In this document: positions 42,259 through 51,079 of the stretch, piece after piece | How the letters are laid out: the number at the start of each line of letters is the position of its first letter | Position numbering within the stretch: the stretch's first letter is position 1 | From: an uncultured Clostridia bacterium | GTDB taxonomy: Bacteria; Bacillota; Clostridia; TANB77; CAG-508 | Direction of reading: 5' to 3' | DNA: 58,221 bases | NCBI GenBank assembly: GCA_949388605.1 | Contig: CASKJV010000012.1 | Span: 1-58,221 of the forward strand | The notes under the pieces: generated by a model | Database searches by the model: none | Told to the model about the DNA's origin: nothing | Seen by the model: only the letters and a program-made list of their open reading frames with translations | Position numbers and translations under genes: made by a program

Positions 42259-42699
42259 CTAGCACATCTTGAAATGGTTGGTACTTTGGTTCATCAATTA
42301 ACAGATGGAGCAAGTCCTGAAGAATTAGAAAGAGCTGGTATGGGTGCTTATTATACTGATCATGGTTGGGGTGTATACCCTCAAGCTGCTTCTGGATTTC
42401 CTTTTTCTGCTTCAGTATTAGCTGTAAAAGGTGATCCTATTGCTGATTTAACAGAAGATTTAGCAGCCGAGCAAAAAGCTCGTGCAACTTATGAAAAATT
42501 AATTGATTTATGCAAAGATGATAGTGATGTTGTAGATGTATTAAGATATTTAAGAGAACGTGAAGTCGTTCACTTCCAAAGATTTGGAGAAGCATTAAAT
42601 GGAGTTCAAGAAAAATTATATCAAAGAAATAAATTTTATTTGAATAATAATAACAGTAATAATAATAATAGTAATAATTCTTGCAATTGTAAAAATTAG
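42253..42699 (+). CDS. cotJC: 3' part of interrupted cotJC, 148 codons without a start
   Basis: From the core GAA GAA the frame continues LAHLEMVGTLVHQLTDG, then YYTDHGWGVYPQAASGFPFS, DPIADLTEDLAAEQKARATY and REREVVHFQRFGEAL: the rest of the CotJC manganese-catalase-like fold, including the second ExxH. It ends in an Asn-rich tail with a final CNCKN, echoing the Cys/Asn tract of CotJA. There is an internal ATG at 42274 but no RBS, so on its own this half is silent. Joined to 31786-31980 it gives full-length CotJC. Confidence 0.95.
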   Translation, partial: EELAHLEMVGTLVHQLTDGASPEELERAGMGAYYTDHGWGVYPQAASGFPFSASVLAVKGDPIADLTEDLAAEQKARATYEKLIDLCKDDSDVVDVLRYLREREVVHFQRFGEALNGVQEKLYQRNKFYLNNNNSNNNNSNNSCNCKN

Positions 42700-42713
42700 T
42701 TTTATATAAAACG

Positions 42714-42740
42714 AAAGCCTTCTAAAAAAAGAAGGCTTTT
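42714..42740 (+). terminator. Terminator of the cotJ operon
   Basis: AAAGCCTTCT pairs with AGAAGGCTTT, followed by a T-rich tail, 15 bp after the cotJC stop. Confidence 0.85.
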
Positions 42741-42900
42741 ACTTTTAATAATTTCTATTATTTTTTATAAGTATATAAAGTTTTTATTGTAAAATGAGAA
42801 ATCTCATTTAGTCAGCAAATTTATATTATCTTATTTTATATTATAAAATAAAAAATGTGATACTATATAATATACAAGTTACATTATAAATCTTTATATA

Positions 42901-43524
42901 TTATCTTATAAAATTAGTATATTTTTTAGAATTTTCTGGATATTCAATTCCTGCTTTTTTCCCAGCTTCAATACATTTTAGCATCCAAGCCATATTCTTT
43001 CCTAAATTATACATTGTTTGAATCCCTTCTTCATCTTGTGATGTTTCTTCACTATTATTTCCATGAATTGTATTCCAATATGTAGATGAAACAACTGGCA
43101 TTTGATTTATTGTAAAATATTTATTTAAAACATCAAAAGAAGCACTTGTTCCAGCTCTTCTTGCACAAGCAATTGCAGCTGCAGGCTTAAATTGAAATGC
43201 CTTCTTTCCTGCATAAAATACCCTATCTAAAACAGATAAAATTCTTCCAGTTGGATGAGCATAATATACTGGTGTTCCAAATATAAATCCATCACATTCT
43301 TCTGCTTCTTCTATAATTTCATTTACAATATCATCATTAAAAATACATCTATTTGATTTACTTTTTACACAAGCACCACATCCTATACAATCATTAACTG
43401 GTTTATTTCCTAATTCAAAAATAATTGTATCTATTCCTTCTTCTCTTAAAGCTTCTGACACTTTTTTTAAAGCTGAATATGTTCCCCCTTGTCTAGGACT
43501 TCCATTCACTAATAAAACTTTCAT
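42901..43524 (-). CDS. NADPH-dependent FMN reductase / flavodoxin-fold iron-sulfur protein, 207 aa
   Basis: VLLVNGSPRQGGTYSALKKV is the flavin phosphate-binding loop. CIGCGACVKSKSNRCIFNDD is a short Cys motif typical of the iron-sulfur flavoprotein-like subgroup. GTPVYYAHPTGRILSVLDRVF binds the isoalloxazine ring. Cytoplasmic redox enzyme, substrate unknown. RBS GAGGAAATATT. Monocistronic by appearance. Confidence 0.85.
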   Translation of the reverse strand: MKVLLVNGSPRQGGTYSALKKVSEALREEGIDTIIFELGNKPVNDCIGCGACVKSKSNRCIFNDDIVNEIIEEAEECDGFIFGTPVYYAHPTGRILSVLDRVFYAGKKAFQFKPAAAIACARRAGTSASFDVLNKYFTINQMPVVSSTYWNTIHGNNSEETSQDEEGIQTMYNLGKNMAWMLKCIEAGKKAGIEYPENSKKYTNFIR

Positions 43525-43802
43525 AATATTTCCTCCCCAATTTATAGATATTTTTATTATTAATTATATATTATACCATAATTAAATATTTTGTGTTTTC
43601 AATTTCGAATATTTCTATAAAAGAAAAGAGAAACTTTTAACGCTTTCAAATATTTTAAATATATTTAAGTGCTAATCATTCCTGTATATAACTTATATGT
43701 AGTTCATTCCACACAATTAAGAAATATTTTTACAAATTAAAATTTTGAGCAACGTTTCTCAAAACTTTATATTATAAAAGTTACTATAATATAAAAAACT
43801 AT

Positions 43803-43828
43803 AAAAGCCATTTTATCGAATGGCTTTT
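43803..43828 (-). terminator. Terminator of the ZIP gene
   Basis: AAAAGCCATT and AATGGCTTTT form a 10-bp stem, 14 bp after the stop at 43843. Confidence 0.75.
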
Positions 43829-43842
43829 AAGTAATTCATATT

Positions 43843-44620
43843 TTATCCCAAACTCACATCTAATATCATCATTATCAAAAATCCAATTGTAACACCAATT
43901 GTCCCATATTTGGATAAATGACATATGCTTTGAGATTCGGGAATCAATTCATCGACAACAACATATATCATTGCACCAGCTGCAAAAGCTAATAAATATG
44001 GTAATACTGGCACAACCATACTAGTAAGTAAAATAGTAATTATTGCAGCAATTGGTTCAACTATTCCTGATAGAACACCATAAATAAATGCTCTTGTTTT
44101 TGATACCCCTGTACTTTTAAGTGGCATTGAAATAATTGCTCCTTCCGGAAAATTTTGAACAGCAATTCCTATTGCTAAAGCAAATGCAGCTGCCATAGTA
44201 ATTCCAGAGCCTACAGTTAAACTACTAGCAAAAACAACACCTACAGCCATGCCGTTCTGGTATGTTATGCAATGTTACTGCTAAAATAAGCATTGTTGTT
44301 TTATTAAGTTTAAATTTTTTAATTCCTTTAACTACATTATTTTCTAAATGTGGTACTATTACATCTATTAACATTAAAAAAAATATTCCTAGAATAAATC
44401 CTATAGTAGCAGGTATCCATGCAATTACCCCTTGCTCCTCTGCCATTTCTATTGACGGGATTATTAATGACCATACTGAAGCTGCTATCATAACTCCTGA
44501 AGCAAATCCTAATAATATTTTTTCAACTTTAGGATTTATTTGGTTTCTCATAAAAAAAACCATTGATGCTCCTAATGATGTTCCTATAAAAGGAATGGCA
44601 ATTCCTAATGCTAAATCCAT
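43843..44620 (-). pseudogene. ZIP-family metal transporter, one-base frameshift
   Basis: Two overlapping frames form one ZIP protein of about 258 aa: LALGIAIPFIGTSLGASMVF to LAVTLHNIPE, then MAVGVVFASSLTVGSGI to MMILDVSLG. The metal-binding HNIPEG and the second QNFPEG motif belong to the ZupT/GufA type. One extra G at about 44254 (plus strand) turns HNIPEGMAVG into HNIPERHGCR. The break lies exactly at a metal-site motif. It may be a recent mutation or a sequencing error. Confidence 0.85.
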
Positions 44621-44867
44621 TTTTCATTCCTTTCTAAATCTTATTTTGAAAAAACGAACATTTTATATTAGATAAAAAAATCCACTTCAATGTTCGCTAT
44701 TTTCCTTATATATACTATTCACTAGACAAAAAAATCGTAACTATATTATGTATTTTTAATATCAATATTTTAATTTTTTCTACATTTATTGCAATATTAA
44801 CAGCTTGACTATTCATTTACTCTTTTATTTATTTTTGCGTAAAAGTTCTAAAAAACAAAAAAAGCTC

Positions 44868-44889
44868 CCCAAGGATAAATATCCTTGGG
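44868..44889. terminator. Terminator of the radical-SAM gene at 45012
   Basis: CCCAAGGAT/ATCCTTGGG stem with loop AAAT and A/T-rich flanks on both sides. The remaining sequence 44621-45011 shows no gene. Confidence 0.8.
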
Positions 44890-45011
44890 CAACCTTTTTT
44901 ATTTTATCAGTAGTAATTAAGTTTTTTTCTTTTCTGACTACTTAGCATACAAATTAGTATTGCAAAAACATCTCTCCTTATCATAATTAAAAGGAATTAA
45001 ATTACCTAAAA

Positions 45012-45770
45012 TTATTCATTCCAAGAACCATCCAAATAGTCGTCCAATTCCTCATGGCACCAAGTCTTGTTGTAATTTCCATTAGGATAAACTTTTGGCA
45101 CTGTCGGTTCATCAATAATGTTTGTTTCACCATGTATACATTTCTTTATTCTTACTCCTTTATAAAATGTATACATATATGAGCCATTTCTCTGCCATTC
45201 TAAAGTATCCAGCAATTCCCAAATTTCTGCATTTTTGCAGAGTTCCTCAAAATCTGGTGTGAAATACATACTGATGGATCTTCTGAAAAATCCCTCTGTG
45301 TATTCTATAAAGTGTTCCAGCTTTTCCATAGTAAGATCAGCATCACCAGATAACTTGATGTTTATCTTATCTGACCATTTCCGCCAGAAGTCGATTTCCT
45401 CATCACTGTTGACAGTAATCTGTATCGAATCATAGTATGGAATTAACTGGATTATCTTATCCTTAAGAATTCCGTTGGTGCTCATCATGACAAGAAATCC
45501 TTTGCTGTGAACCAATTCAGCAATAGCAATCAATTTGTCTGTTGCCAAAACTGTTGGTTCTCCCCCCAGCAATAGCACTTCCAACTGCTCGTCTGTATGG
45601 CTTCTTATAAGGTTTAGAAACTTATCAATTGTTTCCAGCGAAATTACTTTGTTGGACGTTCTAATGAACTTATCGATACAATGTTTGCACCGATTATTAC
45701 ATATATGTGATGTAACAATGTCCACATGATCCAGTTCGACTCTTCCCATTGGTAATTTAATTTGATCCAT
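45012..45770 (-). CDS. Radical SAM protein, 252 aa, outside the element
   Basis: CxxxCxxC in TSHICNNRCKHCIDKFIRT near 25-35, then EVLLLGGEPTVLATDKLIAI and LVMMSTNGILKD. The C-terminal KVYPNGNYNKTWCHEELDDY matches the pattern of the element's radical-SAM proteins (IFHPNGNLNGSWVDNED). Codon and base use is more G+C-rich than its neighbours, suggesting transfer. RBS GGAGG. Reaction unknown. Confidence 0.8.
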   Translation of the reverse strand: MDQIKLPMGRVELDHVDIVTSHICNNRCKHCIDKFIRTSNKVISLETIDKFLNLIRSHTDEQLEVLLLGGEPTVLATDKLIAIAELVHSKGFLVMMSTNGILKDKIIQLIPYYDSIQITVNSDEEIDFWRKWSDKINIKLSGDADLTMEKLEHFIEYTEGFFRRSISMYFTPDFEELCKNAEIWELLDTLEWQRNGSYMYTFYKGVRIKKCIHGETNIIDEPTVPKVYPNGNYNKTWCHEELDDYLDGSWNE

Positions 45771-45846
45771 ACTTTATTTCCTCCTGTTTTTTATAAATTT
45801 GTTAATAAGATCAAAATATATACTTATAAAATATACGTATGTTAAT

Positions 45847-45875
45847 ATTATAATATATTGACATAATATAGTCAA
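45847..45875 (-). promoter_or_regulatory. Sigma-A-type promoter of the radical-SAM gene
   Basis: On the minus strand TTGACT, 17-nt spacer, TATAAT, 77 bp upstream of the start at 45770. Confidence 0.7.
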
Positions 45876-45914
45876 CTATGATGATTATTTTTTCTATAAT
45901 ATTCATTTTGTAAA

Positions 45915-45954
45915 AAAATAAGGCTCTTTTATTACAAAAAAGAACCTTATTTTT
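45915..45954 (-). terminator. Terminator of the rubredoxin gene
   Basis: AAATAAGGTTCTTTTTT and its imperfect partner AAAAGAGCCTTATTT on the minus strand, ending in seven T. Confidence 0.75.
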
Positions 45955-45982
45955 CTTTTGTTTTAAGCAAATAATATATATA

Positions 45983-46120
45983 TTATTCTTCTACTTTTTC
46001 AAACATTTCTTTTCCTACACCGCAAAGTGGACAAACCCAAGAATCTGGTAAATCTTCAAATTTTGTTCCTTCTACAGCTTCATCATAAATATAACCACAT
46101 ATTGTACATTTATATTTCAT
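45983..46120 (-). CDS. Rubredoxin, 45 aa
   Basis: Reads [20 protein letters not shown] and, after [25 protein letters not shown]. The two CxxCG knuckles bind one iron. It is slightly shorter than typical 52-aa rubredoxins. AGGAGGT lies 7 nt upstream. It is a small electron carrier in anaerobes, likely partner of peroxide or superoxide reduction. The gene is short and easily missed. Confidence 0.9.
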   Translation of the reverse strand: MKYKCTICGYIYDEAVEGTKFEDLPDSWVCPLCGVGKEMFEKVEE

Positions 46121-46305
46121 ATTATTTACCTCCTATTAAATATATATATTATTATTATTATATTTTTAATACCTATTGTCAATATTTTTTTTATTTTTTC
46201 ATCCAGTTACTTTCTTTTTTTCAAATAAACTATTTAATATTTGTTTATCGTTTACTACATACTTTTTCTATAATTATAAGACTTATTTTACTTATATAAC
46301 ACCAA

Positions 46306-47010
46306 CTAAAAAGATATTGATTTTTTAAATGTGCCTTTTTTACCCTTTAATACAAATAATAAAATCCCTGAAATTAAAAATGTTACAGTATAAGTAATTA
46401 AAATTACACTCCAGTTTCCATATAATATATTACTTCCTGCTATTGTTGAAGATATGATTGAAGGAAATCTAGCAAAAGTTGATATTAATAAAAATTCTAT
46501 TGGATTAATAGGAAGTAATCCGCCAATATACACAAATATATCTTTAGGTAATCCTGGAATAAAAAAAGCAAAGAATAATAACATTCTTATTTTATTCGGA
46601 TTATTCCACATTTTACTATTTTCTATTTTAGAAATTTTATCTTCTGAAACAAAGGTACATATAAATTCTCTTCCAAATTTTCTAACTAATAAATAAATTA
46701 ATAATGTAATAACAAATATACCACAATATAATACTAATAATCCTCCCCATGTCCCAAAACACATTCCTGCAAGTAATTCTACTGGTTCACCTGGTAATAT
46801 TGGAAAAAATATTTGTGCAAACATTAATCCAATTATCATAATAACTCCTTTTATTCCAGTATTTTCTATATTATTTTTAAATTGAGTTCTTCCTTCTTCT
46901 GTAGATATATTCTTAAAAATTGGTAAAATTTTTATTGTCATAAAAATCATAATTAATAATATTACTATTAAAATACTTGCTCTAAAAATTTTTATTTTTT
47001 TATTCTTCAT
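46306..47010 (-). CDS. TVP38/TMEM64 (DedA-like, SNARE-associated) membrane protein, 234 aa
   Basis: Multi-pass protein with FFPILPGEPVELLAGMCFGT, GREFICTFVSEDKISKIE and FFIPGLPKDIFVYIGGLLPI then FARFPSIISSTIAG, matching the VTT domain. The family includes lipid scramblase or flippase-like proteins. It overlaps the end of the glycosyltransferase gene by 11 bp, so the two are coupled, suggesting joint action on membrane lipids or glycolipids. Confidence 0.85.
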   Translation of the reverse strand: MKNKKIKIFRASILIVILLIMIFMTIKILPIFKNISTEEGRTQFKNNIENTGIKGVIMIIGLMFAQIFFPILPGEPVELLAGMCFGTWGGLLVLYCGIFVITLLIYLLVRKFGREFICTFVSEDKISKIENSKMWNNPNKIRMLLFFAFFIPGLPKDIFVYIGGLLPINPIEFLLISTFARFPSIISSTIAGSNILYGNWSVILITYTVTFLISGILLFVLKGKKGTFKKSISF

Positions 47011-48253
47011 ATTTTACTCCAATCTTATTAATACAATTAAAACTTAAAATATTTTCTAAAGTAATATTTCTAGTATGTTCTATTCTTTCCCATTTTGTTT
47101 TCTTTTCAAACAAGGCAACTATATTTATTGGTACCCATGATAAATAAAACAAAGGTAAAAAAATAATTCCTTTAATATAGTTTTTTATTTGTTTTTGATT
47201 AATTTTTACAATTCCAGTAACTAATATTATATTACTAAAATAATATAGTATCAACAATATTATTTTAGATAAATAATTAATTTTTCTATATGTAAAAAAG
47301 TCTACCATCACTTGTAAGACAATATTAAATGTTCCTATTAATTGAACTAATGGAGCAGTTAAAAACATTATTGATTCTAGAGAACCAAAATTTCTATTTT
47401 TAAATAAATCTTTAAAAATCTTTCTCCAATATACTTTTAAACATTGTAAAGTTCCAATAGACCATCTTTTTCTTTGTTTCCAAGAAGCGTCAAAACTAAT
47501 TGGTTGTTCATCATAAGTTATTGCTTTTTCTACAAAAGCAATTTGCTCATTATTTAGTCCACAATTTACATTTAGTTCTATATCTTCTGTAATTGTTAAT
47601 GAATTATATCCATTTTCATTTAAATATTCCTTTGATATCATAAAACCTGTTCCATTTACAAAACAAGATTTATTTATATTCATTCTTGCTCTATTCATAA
47701 AGTAATTTTGAATCATATAATGAAGTGAATGAGAACTTGATATCCATGTATCAGATGGATTTTTACTATCTCTATATCCTTGAGCAACTCTATACCCATT
47801 ACATAAAGTATTGTTCATTTCACTTATAAAATTAGGATGTACAATATTATCTGCATCAAAAATCAAATATGCATCATAATCCTTTTCTCTTAAATATTTA
47901 AATGCATATCTTAACACATCACCTTTAGAATTAGTTATTACATTTTTGCAATCTATTATTTTAGCATTAAAACTTTTGGCAACTTCTTCTGTATTATCAT
48001 CACAATTATTTGGAATTACAAAAATATCATATTTATCTTTTGAATAATTTTGATTATTTAATGTTTCAACAAGATTACCTATGACTAATTCTTCATTTCT
48101 AGCAGGTATAAGTATTGCAAATTTTTTCTTAATATTATTTTTATATTCATTTCTCTTTTCTCTAAATGCGAATATTGCAATTAATACATAATATAACATA
48201 TAGGTTATTGATATAAAATTGATTAATAAAATTACTGTTTTTAACAAGTTCAT
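47000..48253 (-). CDS. Family 2 glycosyltransferase, 417 aa
   Basis: One N-terminal membrane helix, then FAILIPARNEELVIGNLVET (GT-A start), AYLIFDADNIVHPNFISEM (DxD metal site), ITEDIELNVNC (base Glu-Asp) and KQRKRWSIGTLQ (Q/RxxRW). Three C-terminal helices follow. The architecture matches processive synthases such as those making polysaccharide or glycolipid. It is probably a membrane enzyme; the product is unknown. Confidence 0.85.
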   Translation of the reverse strand: MNLLKTVILLINFISITYMLYYVLIAIFAFREKRNEYKNNIKKKFAILIPARNEELVIGNLVETLNNQNYSKDKYDIFVIPNNCDDNTEEVAKSFNAKIIDCKNVITNSKGDVLRYAFKYLREKDYDAYLIFDADNIVHPNFISEMNNTLCNGYRVAQGYRDSKNPSDTWISSSHSLHYMIQNYFMNRARMNINKSCFVNGTGFMISKEYLNENGYNSLTITEDIELNVNCGLNNEQIAFVEKAITYDEQPISFDASWKQRKRWSIGTLQCLKVYWRKIFKDLFKNRNFGSLESIMFLTAPLVQLIGTFNIVLQVMVDFFTYRKINYLSKIILLILYYFSNIILVTGIVKINQKQIKNYIKGIIFLPLFYLSWVPINIVALFEKKTKWERIEHTRNITLENILSFNCINKIGVKYEE

Positions 48254-48413
48254 AATATCGCCTCTTTAATAACTTTCATTTTCTATTGTTTTCATTATAT
48301 AAAAACTTTATTAAGAAAAAAGATATAATTTATTAAGATTTTATTAATGTAGTATTACGAATCAGCAGGATTTTCTTAATCATCAAATTGCAACAAAAAC
48401 TGTATCTGAAAAG

Positions 48414-48445
48414 CAAAACGCCGAGCTTAAAAACTCGACGTTTTG
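48414..48445 (-). terminator. Terminator of argS
   Basis: CAAAACGTCGAG pairs with CTCGGCGTTTTG on the minus strand, then CTTTTC, 14 bp after the argS stop. Confidence 0.8.
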
Positions 48446-48458
48446 GGTTTTATAAAAT

Positions 48459-50165
48459 CTACATTTTATTTGGCATTTCTATTCCAAGTAAGCTCGCACC
48501 TGTTTTCAAAACAGTTCCTACAGCTTTACTTAAATACACTCTAGCATCTTGAATATCTTTATTATCATCTATAATTTTATTTTCATTATAGAAATTACTA
48601 TAAGCTTGAGCAAGTTCTATTAAATATCTTGCTAAAAGTGATGGTTCGTTTTTTTCTACAACTGACATTAAAATATTTTCAAAATTATAAAGAACAGAAA
48701 TTACTTTTAGACTTTCTTTGTCTTGTAAAACTTCAAACTTTACATCTTCTATATTTGGAATATAACCTGCTTTTTCTAAAACGCTTTTTGTTCTTACATA
48801 TATATATTGAATATATGGTCCAGTTTCTCCATTAAAATTTAATACTGTATTCCAGTCAAAAACTTGATCTTTAATAATTGTACTACATACATTATTAAAA
48901 ATAACAGCTCCAATACCAATCTTTTTAGCTTCTTCTTCTTTATTTTCCATTTCTGGATTTTTATCTTCTATTACTTTTTCAACTCTATCTATAGCTTCTT
49001 GTAATAGCTCATCAACTTTTATAACAGTTCCCTCACGTGTAGACATTTTTCCAGTTGTTAATCTTACCATTCCATAAGCAACATGTTCTAATCCATTTAA
49101 ACATTTCTTTGGTAAATCTAAACACTTTGCAACTTCAAAAATTTGTTTAAAATGAAGATTTTGTTCATACGCAACAACATATAAACATTTATCAAAATCA
49201 TATGTTTTTGCTCTATATAAAATTGCTGCTAAATCTCTTGTTGCATAAATTGAAGACCCATCTGATTTTTTTATTATGCAAACCCCAAGACCTTTATCTT
49301 CCAAATCTACAATTTTAGCTCCTTCTGAATCTTTTAAGCAACTATTTTCTTGTAATTTTTCAACCACTTCATCCATCTTGTCTGAATAAAATGCTTCTCC
49401 ATTAAATGAATCAAAAGTTACTCCTAATAAATCATATATTTTTTGAAATTCTTTTAAACTTAAGTTTTTGAATTTATTCCATATTTCAACATAATATGGA
49501 TCTCCATCTTCAATTTTTTTAAAATTTTCTCTACATTGTTCTAGAACACTTTCATCTTCTTTACAAAGATTATTTATTCTAACATATATATCCATACATT
49601 GATCTATAGGATTATTTTCTAAATCATATTCTGTTCCCCATCTTTTATATCCTTCAATCATTTTTCCAAATTGAGTTCCATAATCTCCTAAATGATTAAT
49701 ACCAATTGCATTATATCCTAAATATTTATATATTTTATATAAAGCAGAGCCTATAACAGTATTTCTTAAATGTCCTATATGAAAAGGTTTTGCAATATTA
49801 GGTGAAGAATATTCTACAATAATAGTTTTATCTTTTCCTGTTTCATTTGATCCATAATTGTCATTCTTCAAATCTATTTCAGTTAACACACTTTTAGTTA
49901 ATTCTAATTTGTTAATATAAAAATTTAAATATCCCCCAACAATATTTACTTTTTCGACATTATTATCTTCTTCAATTTTTTCTTTTAATTCAGTGGCTAT
50001 AACTGGTGGTGCTTTTTTTAATACTTTTGCAAGTTTAAAACATGGAAATGCGTAATCTCCCATATCTTGATTTGGCGGTATTTCTATATAACTATATATT
50101 TCTTCTAAATTTAAATTAGCAGCTTTTGCAATTTTTTCTGCAACAATCTTTTTAAAATTAATCAT
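48459..50165 (-). CDS. argS: Arginine-tRNA ligase, 568 aa
   Basis: The N-terminal ArgRS additional domain, then SSPNIAKPFHIGHLRNTVIG with the HIGH motif near 130. VRLTTGKMSTREGTVIKVDE is the KMSKS-like loop near 370. A C-terminal anticodon-binding DALR domain (NFNGETGPYIQYIYVRTKSV onward, ending MPNKM) completes it. Attaches arginine to its tRNA in the cytoplasm. The reported length is normal. RBS GAGGT. Confidence 0.97.
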   Translation of the reverse strand: MINFKKIVAEKIAKAANLNLEEIYSYIEIPPNQDMGDYAFPCFKLAKVLKKAPPVIATELKEKIEEDNNVEKVNIVGGYLNFYINKLELTKSVLTEIDLKNDNYGSNETGKDKTIIVEYSSPNIAKPFHIGHLRNTVIGSALYKIYKYLGYNAIGINHLGDYGTQFGKMIEGYKRWGTEYDLENNPIDQCMDIYVRINNLCKEDESVLEQCRENFKKIEDGDPYYVEIWNKFKNLSLKEFQKIYDLLGVTFDSFNGEAFYSDKMDEVVEKLQENSCLKDSEGAKIVDLEDKGLGVCIIKKSDGSSIYATRDLAAILYRAKTYDFDKCLYVVAYEQNLHFKQIFEVAKCLDLPKKCLNGLEHVAYGMVRLTTGKMSTREGTVIKVDELLQEAIDRVEKVIEDKNPEMENKEEEAKKIGIGAVIFNNVCSTIIKDQVFDWNTVLNFNGETGPYIQYIYVRTKSVLEKAGYIPNIEDVKFEVLQDKESLKVISVLYNFENILMSVVEKNEPSLLARYLIELAQAYSNFYNENKIIDDNKDIQDARVYLSKAVGTVLKTGASLLGIEMPNKM

Positions 50166-50266
50166 TTTTTACCTCTTCACTTTCATTTTTAGCTTTGTTC
50201 ACAATCTATTATTATCAGTATTACTAATACAATTTTCTAAATTATATTAGTACAAAAGACAATTAT

Positions 50267-50719
50267 TTACTTTTTTACTTTCTTCCTTTTGTAAAATAGT
50301 ATTTCTTTTATTTTCAAGATAGCCAACATTCCACAAACACCAGTCGAAAATCCTAAAGAATCTAAATATACATCAAATACACTTCCATGCCTTCCATCTA
50401 CCATTAATTGATGTATTTCATCTATTGATGCATACCATATTCCTAAAGCTATTGATATAACAATAACTTTTCTATCTGACCATTTATATGTAGCAAATAG
50501 TAATGTAAATAATATTCCACCTAGACCATATTCACTAAAATGAGCAAGTTTTCTAACATATGGTTCTACAATATCTATTATTTCTTCATTACTAGTAAAA
50601 AATTCCACTAACTTTCTACTAGTTCCTGACGACTGCCCTCCATCCTGTCCAGAAAGTCCAAATACTAATATTGCCCATGCAATTATTAATAACAATAAAA
50701 TTAATCTTTTTTTCTTCAT
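50267..50719 (-). CDS. VanZ-like family membrane protein, 150 aa
   Basis: Four hydrophobic helices. FGLSGQDGGQSSGTSRKLVE near the start, RKLAHFSEYGLGGILFTLLF and SIDEIHQLMVDGRHGSVFDV are the VanZ signature. Function uncertain; VanZ gives low-level teicoplanin resistance in enterococci. It lies 9 bp after the RNHCP gene on the same strand. Confidence 0.85.
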   Translation of the reverse strand: MKKKRLILLLLIIAWAILVFGLSGQDGGQSSGTSRKLVEFFTSNEEIIDIVEPYVRKLAHFSEYGLGGILFTLLFATYKWSDRKVIVISIALGIWYASIDEIHQLMVDGRHGSVFDVYLDSLGFSTGVCGMLAILKIKEILFYKRKKVKK

Positions 50720-50728
50720 AACAAAACT

Positions 50729-51037
50729 TTAATTTTCCTTTACGCTCAATTTAATAATTAAATCCATATTATCATCTTCTGCAGCTTTATTTCTTCTAAT
50801 AGCTCCACATTTTTGGCATTTAAAAATTATTACATATCCTTTTCGATTATTTATATCTAACCCTATTGGCTCTAAGATTCCATGACATTCTTCTAGTCTA
50901 TCTCCTGGATTTATATCTACATGTTTTGAATGTAAACAAACAGGACAATGGTTTCTACAAGAATACCCTAATTTTTTCACTTTATTGCCACAATTTTCAC
51001 ATATAAATTCTTCGTCAATTACAATAAAATTTGCCAT
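50729..51037 (-). CDS. RNHCP-domain zinc-ribbon protein, 102 aa
   Basis: FICENCGNKVKKLGYSCRNH then CPVCLHSKHVDINPGDR gives the RNHCP signature with two CxxC knuckles, and FKCQKCGAIRRNKAAEDDN adds a third. Members are predicted zinc or nucleic-acid-binding proteins of unknown function. It shares a strand with VanZ and the nucleoside kinase. Confidence 0.85.
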   Translation of the reverse strand: MANFIVIDEEFICENCGNKVKKLGYSCRNHCPVCLHSKHVDINPGDRLEECHGILEPIGLDINNRKGYVIIFKCQKCGAIRRNKAAEDDNMDLIIKLSVKEN

Positions 51038-51079
51038 TTTTATAAATTTGTTAACATTAAAGTTAACTCCTCCTTTTGA

